Shown: one piece after another, positions 20,066-28,252 of the stretch
Layout of the letters: each line of letters opens with the position of its first letter
How positions within the stretch are numbered: position 1 is the stretch's first letter
Assembly: GCA_003569265.1 (NCBI GenBank)
Contig: BGON01000002.1
Location: 1 to 64,000 of the forward strand
Origin: Actinomycetota bacterium
Lineage (GTDB): Bacteria > Actinomycetota > Actinomycetes > Nanopelagicales > Nanopelagicaceae
Reading direction: 5' to 3'
DNA length: 64,000 nucleotides
Translations under genes and position numbers: made by a program
The notes under the pieces: generated by a model
Databases searched by the model: none
Seen by the model: only the letters and a program-made list of their open reading frames with translations
What the model was told of the DNA's origin: nothing

Positions 20066-22522
20066 TTATGCGGTGCGAACTACTGCTCCGCACTTCTTGG
20101 CCGCCACAGCTGTAGCTGCCTCGCGCATGGCTGAGACCTCATCGCCAGTTAGCGTGCGATCAGGTGCTCTAAAGACCAGAGTGAAAGCTAGGGAAATCTT
20201 GCCGTCACCGATCTTGTCGTATCGATCAAAGAGAGAGATGGATTCAAGTAAATCTCCAGCTCCCTCGGTTAACGCTGATTGAACTTCAGCTGCCGTTACC
20301 TTCTCATCAACAATTAACGCCACATCTTGCAACGCTGCAGGCATTGTTCCCACACGAGTAGGACGCACGAGAGGTGAATCTGGAAGAGCGCTTAGTCCAA
20401 CTGCAAATGCCACACTTCGCTCAGGTAATCCGTATTTGGCAATAATTCGTGGGTGAAGCTCTCCGGCGTGTGCCACCGCTTTGCCATCAACAATTAATTC
20501 TGCGCATCGTCCTGGATGCCACGGCGCAAAATCAGAGCGCTTGATACTCCACTCAAGATTACACAACGCAAGAATGTCTTGGGCATATTCAATTGCATCG
20601 TGCCAGGTGTATGCACGAGCTTTTCCTTGCCAATTCTCATTCTCTACTTTGCCTACGAGCAAACCAGCCACGTGGTAAGCCTGCGGTGGAACGGAAGCAA
20701 AAATCTCTTCAATAACCTTTTGGCTTGGTCGCTTGGACAAGTCAGGTGAAATTGCAGGTACTAATTTCTGAGCACTTCGGAAAATGGATCCCATTTCAAA
20801 GATTGCAAAATCTTTTGCCCCACGGCTGATATTTCGCTGTGCAACCTCAATCAACCCCGGAACTAGATGTACTCGCATCAATGGAAACTCTTCAGACATT
20901 GGATTAGCTATCGCATAAGTAGATGCACGTTCGCCAACAAAGCCCATTGCATCAATTGTCTCTTGGTTTGTGAATGGGAAAGTCTGAACTTCAGCTAAAC
21001 CTCGACTTGCAAGCATTGTCGCAACGGCTCTGCGACGCTTTTGAGTTGGGGTTAGCGATGCGTGCAAAGGACGTGGTGGCAAGATGGATGGAATCTTGTC
21101 GTAACCGATCATGCGCGCTACTTCTTCAGCGAAATCTGAAACGCCAACTAAATCCGCACGCCATGATGGTGGATCAACGGTCCAGCTCTTCTCATCCACA
21201 TCACAACCAATAAGGCGAAGGGTGCGCGCTGCATCAGCACTTGAAACCTCAAAGCCCAGAATCTTAGATATGTATGTGGGATCAATTTTCACAACAGCTG
21301 GGTAAATCGGCTCGCCCGCCACAACAGTTGCCACATGCACGGCAGAACTGTGTTCGGTGAGAAGCTGAACGAATCTGGCAGATGCGAACTGCGCCAAAGA
21401 TGGATCAACACTTCGCTCTAAACGCCTTGATGCCTCTGATGAGAGTTTGTGCCTGCGCGAATTCTTTGCAATACATACTGGATCAAATCGAACAGCTTCC
21501 AAAGCAATTTCTGTGGTTGTTTGCGTGATTTCAGATGAAAGACCACCCATAGTTCCAGCCAATGCCAACGGTTGATCATCATCACAGACCATCAAATCAT
21601 CTGGATCCAATGTGCGCTCTTGTCCATCTAAGGTAAGAAATTTCTGTGCCTTGCCTGCGCGTTTAACAGTGAGCCCACCCTTGATTTTTGATTTATCAAA
21701 GGCGTGTAATGGTTGACCAAGTTCTAACATGACGTAGTTCGTAACATCTACAACGAGTGAAATTGAGCGCATACCCATCTTTTCAATACGTCTGCGCATC
21801 CATAGGGGCGTTGTGGCCTTTGGATCAAAATTAGACATTGTTCGAAGATAGAAAACTGAGGCTGAAGATTTATCCTCAATCTTTGCACTCACGCCTTTGC
21901 CGGTTTCTGAGAATTTTAGCGAACGCAGCGCATCGACTGGATCTGTGAATTTAAGTCCGAGTGAGCCCGCGACCTCGCGCGCTATTCCTCGAATACTCAA
22001 GGCATAACCGCGATCTGGATTAACTGCCACATCAAAGACCACATCGTTAATCTGCAAGCCTTCGATTACATCGGCACCAATTTTCACATCGGCCTCAGAG
22101 AAAACCATGATGCCAGCATGCTCATCACTAATGCCTAGTTCGCGAGCAGAGCAGATCATTCCATTGGAAGTTTTGCCATAAGTCTCACGGGCACTGATTG
22201 CGAAATCGCCTGGCAACACGGCTCCTGGAAGAGCTGCAATAATCATGTCTCCCACTGCAAAATTGGTGGCACCACAAATGACATAGCGTGTTTGTTTTTC
22301 GCCACAATCAATGCCCACATAGCGGATTGGCTTCTTATGTTCAGTTAACTCTTCAATTGAAAGCACCTTGGCAAACTTAAGTGGACCAGTTAAATCAGCG
22401 CCCTGGTAGATGATTTCTTCAACTTCAAAGCCAACACGAATGAGGCCATCAGAGATCTCATCTGCACTTACTTTTGCAGGGATGTCCACAAACTCTCTAA
22501 TCCACGATAACGGTGCGCGCAT
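20066..22522 (-). CDS. pheT: Phenylalanyl-tRNA synthetase beta subunit
   Basis: Beta chain of the alpha2-beta2 enzyme that charges tRNA-Phe. The 818 residues cover the family plan: N-terminal EMAP-like tRNA-binding domain (~40-150, with VICGATNFAVGDMIIAALPG), the B3/4 editing domain that removes Tyr-tRNA-Phe (~210-370), the B5 domain (~400-470), a catalytic-like core with RRRAVATMLASRGLAEVQTF, and the C-terminal FDX-ACB domain (RVGTMPAALQDVALIVDEKV) for anticodon contact. The ATG is at 22520-22522, overlapping the pheS stop by one base. The stop is just before the ARG box of argC. No terminator follows, so some transcripts may run into the arg genes. Confidence 0.96.
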   Translation of the reverse strand: MRAPLSWIREFVDIPAKVSADEISDGLIRVGFEVEEIIYQGADLTGPLKFAKVLSIEELTEHKKPIRYVGIDCGEKQTRYVICGATNFAVGDMIIAALPGAVLPGDFAISARETYGKTSNGMICSARELGISDEHAGIMVFSEADVKIGADVIEGLQINDVVFDVAVNPDRGYALSIRGIAREVAGSLGLKFTDPVDALRSLKFSETGKGVSAKIEDKSSASVFYLRTMSNFDPKATTPLWMRRRIEKMGMRSISLVVDVTNYVMLELGQPLHAFDKSKIKGGLTVKRAGKAQKFLTLDGQERTLDPDDLMVCDDDQPLALAGTMGGLSSEITQTTTEIALEAVRFDPVCIAKNSRRHKLSSEASRRLERSVDPSLAQFASARFVQLLTEHSSAVHVATVVAGEPIYPAVVKIDPTYISKILGFEVSSADAARTLRLIGCDVDEKSWTVDPPSWRADLVGVSDFAEEVARMIGYDKIPSILPPRPLHASLTPTQKRRRAVATMLASRGLAEVQTFPFTNQETIDAMGFVGERASTYAIANPMSEEFPLMRVHLVPGLIEVAQRNISRGAKDFAIFEMGSIFRSAQKLVPAISPDLSKRPSQKVIEEIFASVPPQAYHVAGLLVGKVENENWQGKARAYTWHDAIEYAQDILALCNLEWSIKRSDFAPWHPGRCAELIVDGKAVAHAGELHPRIIAKYGLPERSVAFAVGLSALPDSPLVRPTRVGTMPAALQDVALIVDEKVTAAEVQSALTEGAGDLLESISLFDRYDKIGDGKISLAFTLVFRAPDRTLTGDEVSAMREAATAVAAKKCGAVVRTA

Positions 22523-23529
22523 TAGAGTCCCACCCCGAACTGGCGCGTGAAGCGCAGATCTCCCTCAACAATGTCATGCATGTCGGTTATGCCATGTCGC
22601 ACCATCAAGGTTCGCTCTAATCCCATTCCAAAAGCAAAGCCGCTATAAACATCAGTATCTATCCCGCAGCTTTGTAGAACCTTTGGATTGACCATTCCAC
22701 AACCGCCCCATTCAATCCAGCGATTGTTAAAAAATATGTCGACTTCAGCACTTGGCTCAGTGAATGGGAAAAATGAAGGGCGAAGACGAGTTGTCACATC
22801 TGGACCAAACATATGACGGGCAAAGTTATCCAGCGTTCCTTTAAGGTGGGCCATCGTTATGCCTTTATTAACAACTAGGCCTTCTACCTGGTGAAAAACT
22901 GGGCTATGCGTTGCATCTAATTCATCTGCTCTAAATGTTCGGCCAGGACAGATGACATAAATTGGTGGTGTTTGAGTCAGCATCGTGCGGATCTGCACAG
23001 GTGATGTGTGAGTACGAAGCACCATTCCTGATTCAACAGGCTCAACAAAGAATGTGTCCTGCATTGTGCGAGCTGGATGATCTGCAGGGATATTGAGTGC
23101 ATCAAAGTTCAACCAACCTGATTCAAGCTCTGGGCCTTCAGCCACTGCATAACCCTGCTCAATGAAAAAGTCAGAAACTTCATTTTTGATGATCGAAATC
23201 GGATGTAGACCACCGCGGTGTCTGCGATTAACGGGCAAAGTAATATCAACAACTTCTTCTAGCAAAACTTTCTTATCGCGCTCTGCCTCTAGCTTCTCTG
23301 TTGCTTGAGATAAGGCCTGTGCAATGGCAGCTTTGCCATCTCCAATGATTTTTCCAAAACTAGCTTTTTCATCCGGTGTTAGAGAACCAAGAGTTCTGGA
23401 GGCAAGTGAAATCGGTGCCTTATCCCCAGCATGGGCTAAACGAGCAGCCTTAAGAGAATCTAAATCTGTGGCGGCGCCAAAGGCTACTTGGGCATCTTTG
23501 ACCCATTGTGAGACATCTTCTTGGCGCAT
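22522..23529 (-). CDS. pheS: Phenylalanyl-tRNA synthetase alpha subunit
   Basis: Catalytic class II chain of PheRS. The 335-residue protein has an N-terminal helical hairpin (~1-90), motif 1 near LHPISIIKNEVSDFFIEQGY, motif 2 with GRTFRADELDATHSPVFHQ and EGLVVNKGITMAHLKG, and motif 3 GFAFGMGLERTLMVRHGI at the C-terminus, where the class II Arg is present. The Phe pocket residues in FTEPSAEVDIFF look normal. It ends overlapping pheT by one base and starts 25 bases after the rRNA methyltransferase stop. Confidence 0.96.
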   Translation of the reverse strand: MRQEDVSQWVKDAQVAFGAATDLDSLKAARLAHAGDKAPISLASRTLGSLTPDEKASFGKIIGDGKAAIAQALSQATEKLEAERDKKVLLEEVVDITLPVNRRHRGGLHPISIIKNEVSDFFIEQGYAVAEGPELESGWLNFDALNIPADHPARTMQDTFFVEPVESGMVLRTHTSPVQIRTMLTQTPPIYVICPGRTFRADELDATHSPVFHQVEGLVVNKGITMAHLKGTLDNFARHMFGPDVTTRLRPSFFPFTEPSAEVDIFFNNRWIEWGGCGMVNPKVLQSCGIDTDVYSGFAFGMGLERTLMVRHGITDMHDIVEGDLRFTRQFGVGL

Positions 23530-23554
23530 AGAGCCAACTCTATCCTGTGAGAGT

Positions 23555-24337
23555 TTAGGAAGATGGGATATTTGCTAGGTGATACATAACAATGGTTGCC
23601 GCCGCTGAGAGATTCAGGCTTTCGGCATTACCAGGCATCGATATTTTGACTTGCTCAATAGAAGATACGCCTTGGGCAGTTGATAATCCCCTGGCCTCAT
23701 TGCCAAAAATTGCGACACAATCTTTAGTGATCTTCAGGTCCTTCAATGATTTTTGACCTTCTGCAGCCAAAGTGAAAGCTTGAACATCAAGAGCCAGAAC
23801 TGTTGCTAACTCTATGTTTGCAAACACGGGTGTGTGCCAGAGTGAACCAGCGGTACTACGCACAACTTTTGGTGAATATAGATCCACGCTTCCAGGTGAT
23901 GTAATAACGGCATCTATCCCAAAGGCATCGGCTGAGCGGATAATCGTTCCCGCATTACCCGGATCTTGAATCTCTGAAAGATAGACAAATTTACGGGTTC
24001 CGTTGAGAGCAATTGAATCTAGGGAACTAGAAGGGATAGAACACACCGCCAGAATTCCTTGCGGTGTAATTGTCTCTGACATCGCCTTCATGACCTCATC
24101 GCTAACTTCAACAACATTAAACGCTGATAAATCAGATATCTGCTCTAATTTTGCTCGCCCACTTGGTGTCACATACAAAGTTTCAATACGTGGACCAGTA
24201 GTTGCAACTATTGCCTCACGAGCACATTGCAAACCTTCTGCAACGAAATGTCCTGACGATTTACGCTCTTTTGTACCCCTAGAACCAATAAGAGCCTTAA
24301 CTCGCGCTATATGTGGCGAGTTAAGGCTCTCAATCAT
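23555..24337 (-). CDS. TrmH/SpoU-family RNA 2'-O-methyltransferase
   Basis: A SPOUT-fold enzyme that methylates a ribose in rRNA or tRNA with SAM. The 260 residues contain an N-terminal substrate-binding domain (SRGTKERKSSGHFVAEGLQC) and the three knot motifs: motif 1 EIQDPGNAGTIIRSADAFG, motif 2 VAIFGNEARGLS and motif 3 ISMPGNAESLNLSAAATI. It lies between rplT and pheS, where Mycobacterium has tsnR, so a 23S rRNA target is likely; the exact nucleotide is not predictable. The start is 9 bases after the stop of rplT, so it belongs to the infC operon. Confidence 0.9.
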   Translation of the reverse strand: MIESLNSPHIARVKALIGSRGTKERKSSGHFVAEGLQCAREAIVATTGPRIETLYVTPSGRAKLEQISDLSAFNVVEVSDEVMKAMSETITPQGILAVCSIPSSSLDSIALNGTRKFVYLSEIQDPGNAGTIIRSADAFGIDAVITSPGSVDLYSPKVVRSTAGSLWHTPVFANIELATVLALDVQAFTLAAEGQKSLKDLKITKDCVAIFGNEARGLSTAQGVSSIEQVKISMPGNAESLNLSAAATIVMYHLANIPSS

Positions 24338-24346
24338 TGGGATCTA

Positions 24347-24706
24347 TTACGCAGATACAAGGCTCTTGCGAGCAACATCAACAAGTGTCTTGAATGTAGC
24401 TGGGTCATTTGTCGCAAGATCTGAAAGAACACGACGATCTACTTCCACTCCAGCAGCCTTAAGGCCTTGGATGAAACGGTTATATGTAAGACCATGTTCG
24501 CGGCATCCAGCGTTGATACGCTGAATCCATAGGCGACGGAAATCGCCCTTCTTGTCTTTACGGTCATTGAATGCATAAACCATTGAGTGCGTAACTTGCT
24601 CCTTGGCCTTTGTGAAAAGACGGGAACGTTGTCCGCGATAACCACTGGCACGTTCTAAAGTTGTGCGACGCTTCTTAGCAGCGTGAACTCCGCGTTTTAC
24701 TCTCAT
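24347..24706 (-). CDS. rplT: Ribosomal protein L20
   Basis: Large-subunit protein L20, needed early in 50S assembly, binding 23S domain II. The 119 residues open with [20 protein letters not shown] and include [36 protein letters not shown] and [17 protein letters not shown], all textbook L20. Follows rpmI by 16 bases. Confidence 0.98.
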   Translation of the reverse strand: MRVKRGVHAAKKRRTTLERASGYRGQRSRLFTKAKEQVTHSMVYAFNDRKDKKGDFRRLWIQRINAGCREHGLTYNRFIQGLKAAGVEVDRRVLSDLATNDPATFKTLVDVARKSLVSA

Positions 24707-24722
24707 TTAATTCACACGTTCC

Positions 24723-24920
24723 TTACTTCAAGCCAAGCATGCGCTTGGCTGTCATTGTGACGGTTGGCTTTGCTGACTTCTCAGTTGAGAGACGGCGGGT
24801 GACTCGTGAAGATTTGTGCTCGAGTAAGTGGCGCTTTCCAGCACGCTCGTGCATAACCTTTCCAGTACCTGTGATGCGGAAAGTCTTCTTCGCACCACTA
24901 TGTGTTTTCATCTTTGGCAT
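24723..24920 (-). CDS. rpmI: Ribosomal protein L35
   Basis: Large-subunit protein L35, 65 residues, very basic. It starts [20 protein letters not shown] and holds the conserved [13 protein letters not shown] and RRLS segments; it ends KRMLGLK. It starts 3 bases after the infC stop and is followed by rplT, the universal infC-rpmI-rplT order. Confidence 0.98.
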   Translation of the reverse strand: MPKMKTHSGAKKTFRITGTGKVMHERAGKRHLLEHKSSRVTRRLSTEKSAKPTVTMTAKRMLGLK

Positions 24921-24923
24921 TTC

Positions 24924-25514
24924 TTACGCTCCATCCGTTGTCTCTGCTGCGGCATCGGCTTTTGCCTTACGCGCTGCTTTTGCTTCAGCTACTGCTTCTG
25001 TCTTCTTCTTTGTTGGGCCTAACACCATTGTCATATTTCGTCCCTCTTGTTTAGGGGCGAACTCAACAAAGGCAAACTCTGCGACATCTTCTGCAAGACG
25101 CTGCAATAGCTTGTAGCCCATCTCAGGTCGCGTTTGTTCGCGGCCGCGGAACTTCATCGTCACCTTCACCTTGTCGCCACCCTTGAGAAATTTCTCAACT
25201 TGATTACGTTTGGTTTCATAATCATGAGTTTCGATCTTTGGTGTTAACCGCACTTCCTTCACCACAATGTGGGTCTGGTTCTGTCGCGCTTCCCGTGCCT
25301 TCTGTGCTACTTCGTACTTATATTTTCCGAAGTCCATGATCTTGCAAACGGGTGGATTGGCTTCTGGTGCGATTTCGACTAAGTCGAGACCAACTTCATC
25401 TGCCATCTTTAACGCTGTATCGATATCGACGACTCCAACTTGCTCACCGGTGTAACCGATAAGACGAATTTCGGGTGTGCGAATTCGATCATTAATGCGC
25501 GGGTCAGTTGTGAT
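24924..25514 (-). CDS. infC: Translation initiation factor IF-3, ATC start
   Basis: IF-3 keeps the subunits apart and proofreads the start codon. The N-domain needs residues upstream of the first ATG (25404-25406): the frame runs back through LKMADEV to [20 protein letters not shown], the normal IF-3 N-terminus. No ATG, GTG or TTG fits there. An ATC at 25512-25514, 5 bases after AAGGAG, gives [10 protein letters not shown] and 196 residues. Rare start codons on infC allow IF-3 to repress its own synthesis in E. coli (AUU), so the same logic is expected. The linker KPPVCKI-type segment ([16 protein letters not shown]) and C-domain [17 protein letters not shown] are typical; the tail is Lys/Ala rich. 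Confidence 0.93.
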   Translation of the reverse strand: MTTDPRINDRIRTPEIRLIGYTGEQVGVVDIDTALKMADEVGLDLVEIAPEANPPVCKIMDFGKYKYEVAQKAREARQNQTHIVVKEVRLTPKIETHDYETKRNQVEKFLKGGDKVKVTMKFRGREQTRPEMGYKLLQRLAEDVAEFAFVEFAPKQEGRNMTMVLGPTKKKTEAVAEAKAARKAKADAAAETTDGA

Positions 25515-25732
25515 TTGTGCTCCTTCGGCTTCGTTGAACGCTTTGGTCTAACAGCGCTGCATGAGAAAACCGCAAGGAAAGAGAAGTAAATCTCTCATCC
25601 GACAAACCAGCTCGCACTAGTGGCGAAGAAGGTGGGAGCGGTAACTCCTCTTGCAGTGATTATTAGGCCACTGGTCTGGGGCAAAGATTACCTGCTGGAG
25701 GCTAAAAGATGAAATTGGCCCCTATTTCAGGC
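25515..25732 (-). promoter_or_regulatory. infC leader region
   Basis: A 218-base region between the fabI stop and the infC start, long for this compact genome. It holds a candidate -10 (TAATCT near 25690), several possible hairpins (AGTGGC near 25670 with GCCACT near 25620; ATGAGA at 25593-25598 with TCTCAT at 25561-25566) and a 16-codon leader ORF. It is the likely seat of control for the infC-rpmI-rplT-pheST unit. Confidence 0.5.
25548..25598 (-). CDS. Putative infC leader peptide, 16 residues
   Basis: An ATG-TAG frame encoding MRDLLLFPCGFLMQRC, in the same frame as infC and ending 33 bases before its ATC start. The start codon is one arm of a possible stem (ATGAGA with TCTCAT). The Shine-Dalgarno is weak. 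Two Phe and five Leu among 16 residues are not enough to claim amino-acid attenuation. It may be chance; listed because the leader is otherwise unusually long. Confidence 0.3.
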   Translation of the reverse strand: MRDLLLFPCGFLMQRC

Positions 25733-26503
25733 TTAAGCACCCATGGCATGGACGCCGCCATCAACATGGATGATTTCGCCCGTAGTTTTTGGAAACCAAT
25801 CCGAAAGCAGGGCAACAACGGCCCGTGCAGCTGGAACTGGATCCGTCACATCCCATGCAAGTGGTGCTCGTTCATTCCATACTTTTTCAAACTCATCAAA
25901 GCCTGGAATAGATTTTGCTGCCATGGTGCGAATAGGACCTGCTGCTACTAAATTCACTCGAATATTTTCAGCACCTAAATCCCGTGCTAAATAGCGCGAT
26001 GTTGATTCCAACGCTGCTTTTGCAACACCCATCCAGTCATATTTAGGCCAAGCAACAGTTGCATCAAAATCAAGGCCAACAACTGATCCACCCCCAGTAA
26101 AGAGTGGCCTTGCAGCCATCGTCAAAGACTTCAAAGAATAAGCAGAAACATGCATTGCTGTTGAAACATCTTCCCAAGAAGTGTTGAGGAAATTGCCACC
26201 AAGGGCTGCCTCTGGAGCAAAGCCAATGGAGTGAACAACGCCATCGAGACCATCTGGAAAATGCGCACGGACTCGTGATTCAAGAGCAGCGAGATCTGCC
26301 TCATTTGTAACATCTAGTTCAATAATTGGAGCGGGTTGTGGCAAGCGTCCTGCAATACGAGTTGTTAAAGAGAGAACACGACCGTAGGAAGAGAGAACAA
26401 CTTGTGCCCCTTGTTCTTGTGCAAGACGGGCGATGTGAAAAGCAATAGAACTATCTGTCAGTACTCCCGTTACGAGAATCTTCTTGCCATCAAGTAATCC
26501 CAT
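25733..26503 (-). CDS. fabI: Enoyl-ACP reductase, InhA/FabI type
   Basis: Reduces the trans-2 double bond in the last step of fatty acid elongation with NADH. The 256 residues fit the FabI/InhA branch of short-chain dehydrogenases: LVTGVLTDSSIAFHIARLAQ with the divergent cofactor loop, GVVHSIGFAPE, and the catalytic Tyr and Lys in KYDWMGVAKAALESTSRYLA (Tyr, six residues, Lys, as in InhA). The C-terminal IIHVDGGVHAMGA is typical of actinobacterial InhA. It follows fabG by one base, the mycobacterial fabG1-inhA pairing. It would be the expected isoniazid/triclosan-type target family, but this is family knowledge only. Confidence 0.94.
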   Translation of the reverse strand: MGLLDGKKILVTGVLTDSSIAFHIARLAQEQGAQVVLSSYGRVLSLTTRIAGRLPQPAPIIELDVTNEADLAALESRVRAHFPDGLDGVVHSIGFAPEAALGGNFLNTSWEDVSTAMHVSAYSLKSLTMAARPLFTGGGSVVGLDFDATVAWPKYDWMGVAKAALESTSRYLARDLGAENIRVNLVAAGPIRTMAAKSIPGFDEFEKVWNERAPLAWDVTDPVPAARAVVALLSDWFPKTTGEIIHVDGGVHAMGA

Positions 26504-26504
26504 G

Positions 26505-27209
26505 TCAGTGACCCATTCCTAATCCGCCATCTACTGGAATCAAGGCCCCAGTGATATAGCTGGCTTGTGGTGAAGCGATAAAGGTGACGACATCTGCGAT
26601 CTCTTGCGCAGAACAAAAGCGACCTAGAGGAATAGACCCAGCAATTTCATTTCTGCGCTTTTCATCCAAAGTTGATGTCATATCTGTCTCCACAAAACCT
26701 GGCGCAACAACATTTGCCGTAATACCGCGACTTCCAATTTCGCGTGCGAAAGACCTGGCCATTCCAACAAGGCCGGATTTAGAGGATGAATAGTTCACTT
26801 GTCCTGCAGAGCCCAATGCACCGACAACAGAGCCAACAAATATCAAGCGACCCTTCTTTAATTTCAAAAGACCTTTTGTTGCACGGCGTGCCACACGGAA
26901 TGCTCCAGTTAGGTTCGCATCAATGACAGACTCAAAATCCTCATCGCTCATCCGCATAACAAGACCATCTTTAGTAATTCCTGCATTTGCGACAATAATC
27001 TCTGGGATTCCCCATTGGGCTTCAATCTCATCGAACGCTTTATCAACACTCTCTGTGCTAGTCACATCCATGATCACGGACTTAAAACCTGTTGGTGCCT
27101 TTCCACTGCGGTAGGTAACAACAACATCATGGCCTGCGGCAGCAAGTGAGTGCGCCACTGCCAAACCGATACCACGATTTCCACCTGTTACCAAGGCCAC
27201 TGAACTCAT
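26505..27209 (-). CDS. fabG: 3-oxoacyl-ACP reductase
   Basis: Reduces 3-oxoacyl-ACP to 3-hydroxyacyl-ACP with NADPH. A 234-residue short-chain dehydrogenase with VTGGNRGIGLAVAHSLAAAG (cofactor loop), IIVANAGITKDGLVMRMSDE, and the catalytic Ser-Tyr-Lys in VGSVVGALGSAGQVNYSSSK. The C-terminal ITGALIPVDGGLGMGH is characteristic of FabG. I chose the ATG at 27207-27209; a TTG at 27215 would add two residues, but a TAAGTT hexamer exactly 6 bases before the ATG points to a leaderless message. First gene of the fabG-fabI unit, divergent from DUF3099. Confidence 0.94.
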   Translation of the reverse strand: MSSVALVTGGNRGIGLAVAHSLAAAGHDVVVTYRSGKAPTGFKSVIMDVTSTESVDKAFDEIEAQWGIPEIIVANAGITKDGLVMRMSDEDFESVIDANLTGAFRVARRATKGLLKLKKGRLIFVGSVVGALGSAGQVNYSSSKSGLVGMARSFAREIGSRGITANVVAPGFVETDMTSTLDEKRRNEIAGSIPLGRFCSAQEIADVVTFIASPQASYITGALIPVDGGLGMGH

Positions 27210-27215
27210 AGCCAA

Positions 27216-27221
27216 AACTTA
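27216..27221 (-). promoter_or_regulatory. fabG promoter -10 element (leaderless)
   Basis: TAAGTT ends 6 bases before the fabG ATG; TTGAAT lies 16 bases upstream as a -35. The combination is the best-formed leaderless promoter in the window. Confidence 0.6.
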
Positions 27222-27269
27222 CTGGTTACCGCTAGGTATTCAAAAGAAGCGCATCCGTGCGCCTAGCAC

Positions 27270-27275
27270 TACTCT
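27270..27275 (+). promoter_or_regulatory. DUF3099 gene promoter -10 element (leaderless)
   Basis: TACTCT ends 6 bases before the ATG at 27282, the spacing expected of a leaderless transcript. No clear -35. Confidence 0.4.
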
Positions 27276-27281
27276 TAATAC

Positions 27282-27554
27282 ATGGCTAAGAAGAAGAAAG
27301 TATTCGAGATAACCAACGCACCTTTAGCCCTGACCCAAGATCAAGCCGCTCGTCAAAAAAGGTATTTCATTTCTATGATGATAAGAACGGCTTGCTTTAT
27401 TCTCACTGTCATCTTGCCAAGTCCATATCGCTGGATTGCTTTGGCTGGTGCGGCAGGATTACCATATTTCGCAGTCGTAATCGCAAATGCTGGACGGGAA
27501 ACAATTACTCGTAAGACTCAGATTATCGAAGAGAAACCTCTATCACTCGAATAA
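27282..27554 (+). CDS. DUF3099 membrane protein
   Basis: A 90-residue protein of the actinobacterial DUF3099 family. A cytoplasmic start (MAKKKKVFEITNAPLALTQD) precedes two predicted membrane segments: TACFILTVILPSPYRWIALA around 37-56 and AGLPYFAVVIANAG around 58-71. The end is charged. Function unknown. The SURF1 gene follows after 2 bases and divergent fabG-fabI lies upstream; the same neighbours occur in Streptomyces and Mycobacterium, so this is a conserved locus. Confidence 0.85.
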   Translation: MAKKKKVFEITNAPLALTQDQAARQKRYFISMMIRTACFILTVILPSPYRWIALAGAAGLPYFAVVIANAGRETITRKTQIIEEKPLSLE

Positions 27555-27556
27555 TC

Positions 27557-28252
27557 ATGGCAAAAGTTCGCGAACCACTTGCATTTTTTAAATCTTTAGT
27601 CGCTCTAGTCCTCATTGTTCTCTGTCTCATAGCAGCTCAGTGGCAATATCATCGCGGGTTTGATAGACATGCACGAAATGCGATTATTGAAAAGCATATA
27701 TCGCTTCCAACAACATCTCTGGACTCAGTGAAAGATTCACCTCTAGCTGCTGAATGGCAGACCGTCACCACGCAAGGCGTCTTTGATTCAACAAAGCAGA
27801 TACTTCTGAAAAATCGCTACAGCGAAGGTTTCTACGGCTTTGAAGTTCTCACATTGTTTACAACCCCCAACAATGAAAAATTTTGGGTGGATCGTGGATG
27901 GGTAAAGGCCGGAGCAGCAGCCACAATTGCCCCAACCATTACGCCTCCACCAACAACTCCTGTTTCAATCACAGGTAGGTTGCGATTAGATTCTTCACTT
28001 CCTCGAGGATCATTTTTTGCACTACCAACTGATGGAAGCGGCCTGATTTCAAAGCTCGATGCACAATCTCAGCTTGATACCGAGAATTACTACATTGATC
28101 TCTTAAGTGGATCGCAAAGCTCACTCACACCAAAAGTTGCTGCCCAACTCCCCGAACTTAGCGATGGCCCTCATATGGCATATGCATTGCAGTGGCTCTT
28201 CTTCGCTGGGCTAGTAATTTATGGGCGGATATTAATTCGCCGCACCCGTTAA
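27557..28252 (+). CDS. SURF1 family protein, cytochrome oxidase assembly
   Basis: SURF1 proteins help insert heme a into cytochrome c oxidase subunit I. The 231 residues have the family plan: an N-terminal membrane segment (SLVALVLIVLCLIAAQWQYH, ~14-33), an extracytoplasmic domain with NRYSEGFYGFEVLTLF and FWVDRGWVKAG, and a C-terminal membrane segment (MAYALQWLFFAGLVIYGRIL, ~204-223). The partner heme A synthase, ctaA, is at 36461. Its 3' end overlaps the convergent ABC transporter gene by 21 bases. Confidence 0.88.
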   Translation: MAKVREPLAFFKSLVALVLIVLCLIAAQWQYHRGFDRHARNAIIEKHISLPTTSLDSVKDSPLAAEWQTVTTQGVFDSTKQILLKNRYSEGFYGFEVLTLFTTPNNEKFWVDRGWVKAGAAATIAPTITPPPTTPVSITGRLRLDSSLPRGSFFALPTDGSGLISKLDAQSQLDTENYYIDLLSGSQSSLTPKVAAQLPELSDGPHMAYALQWLFFAGLVIYGRILIRRTR

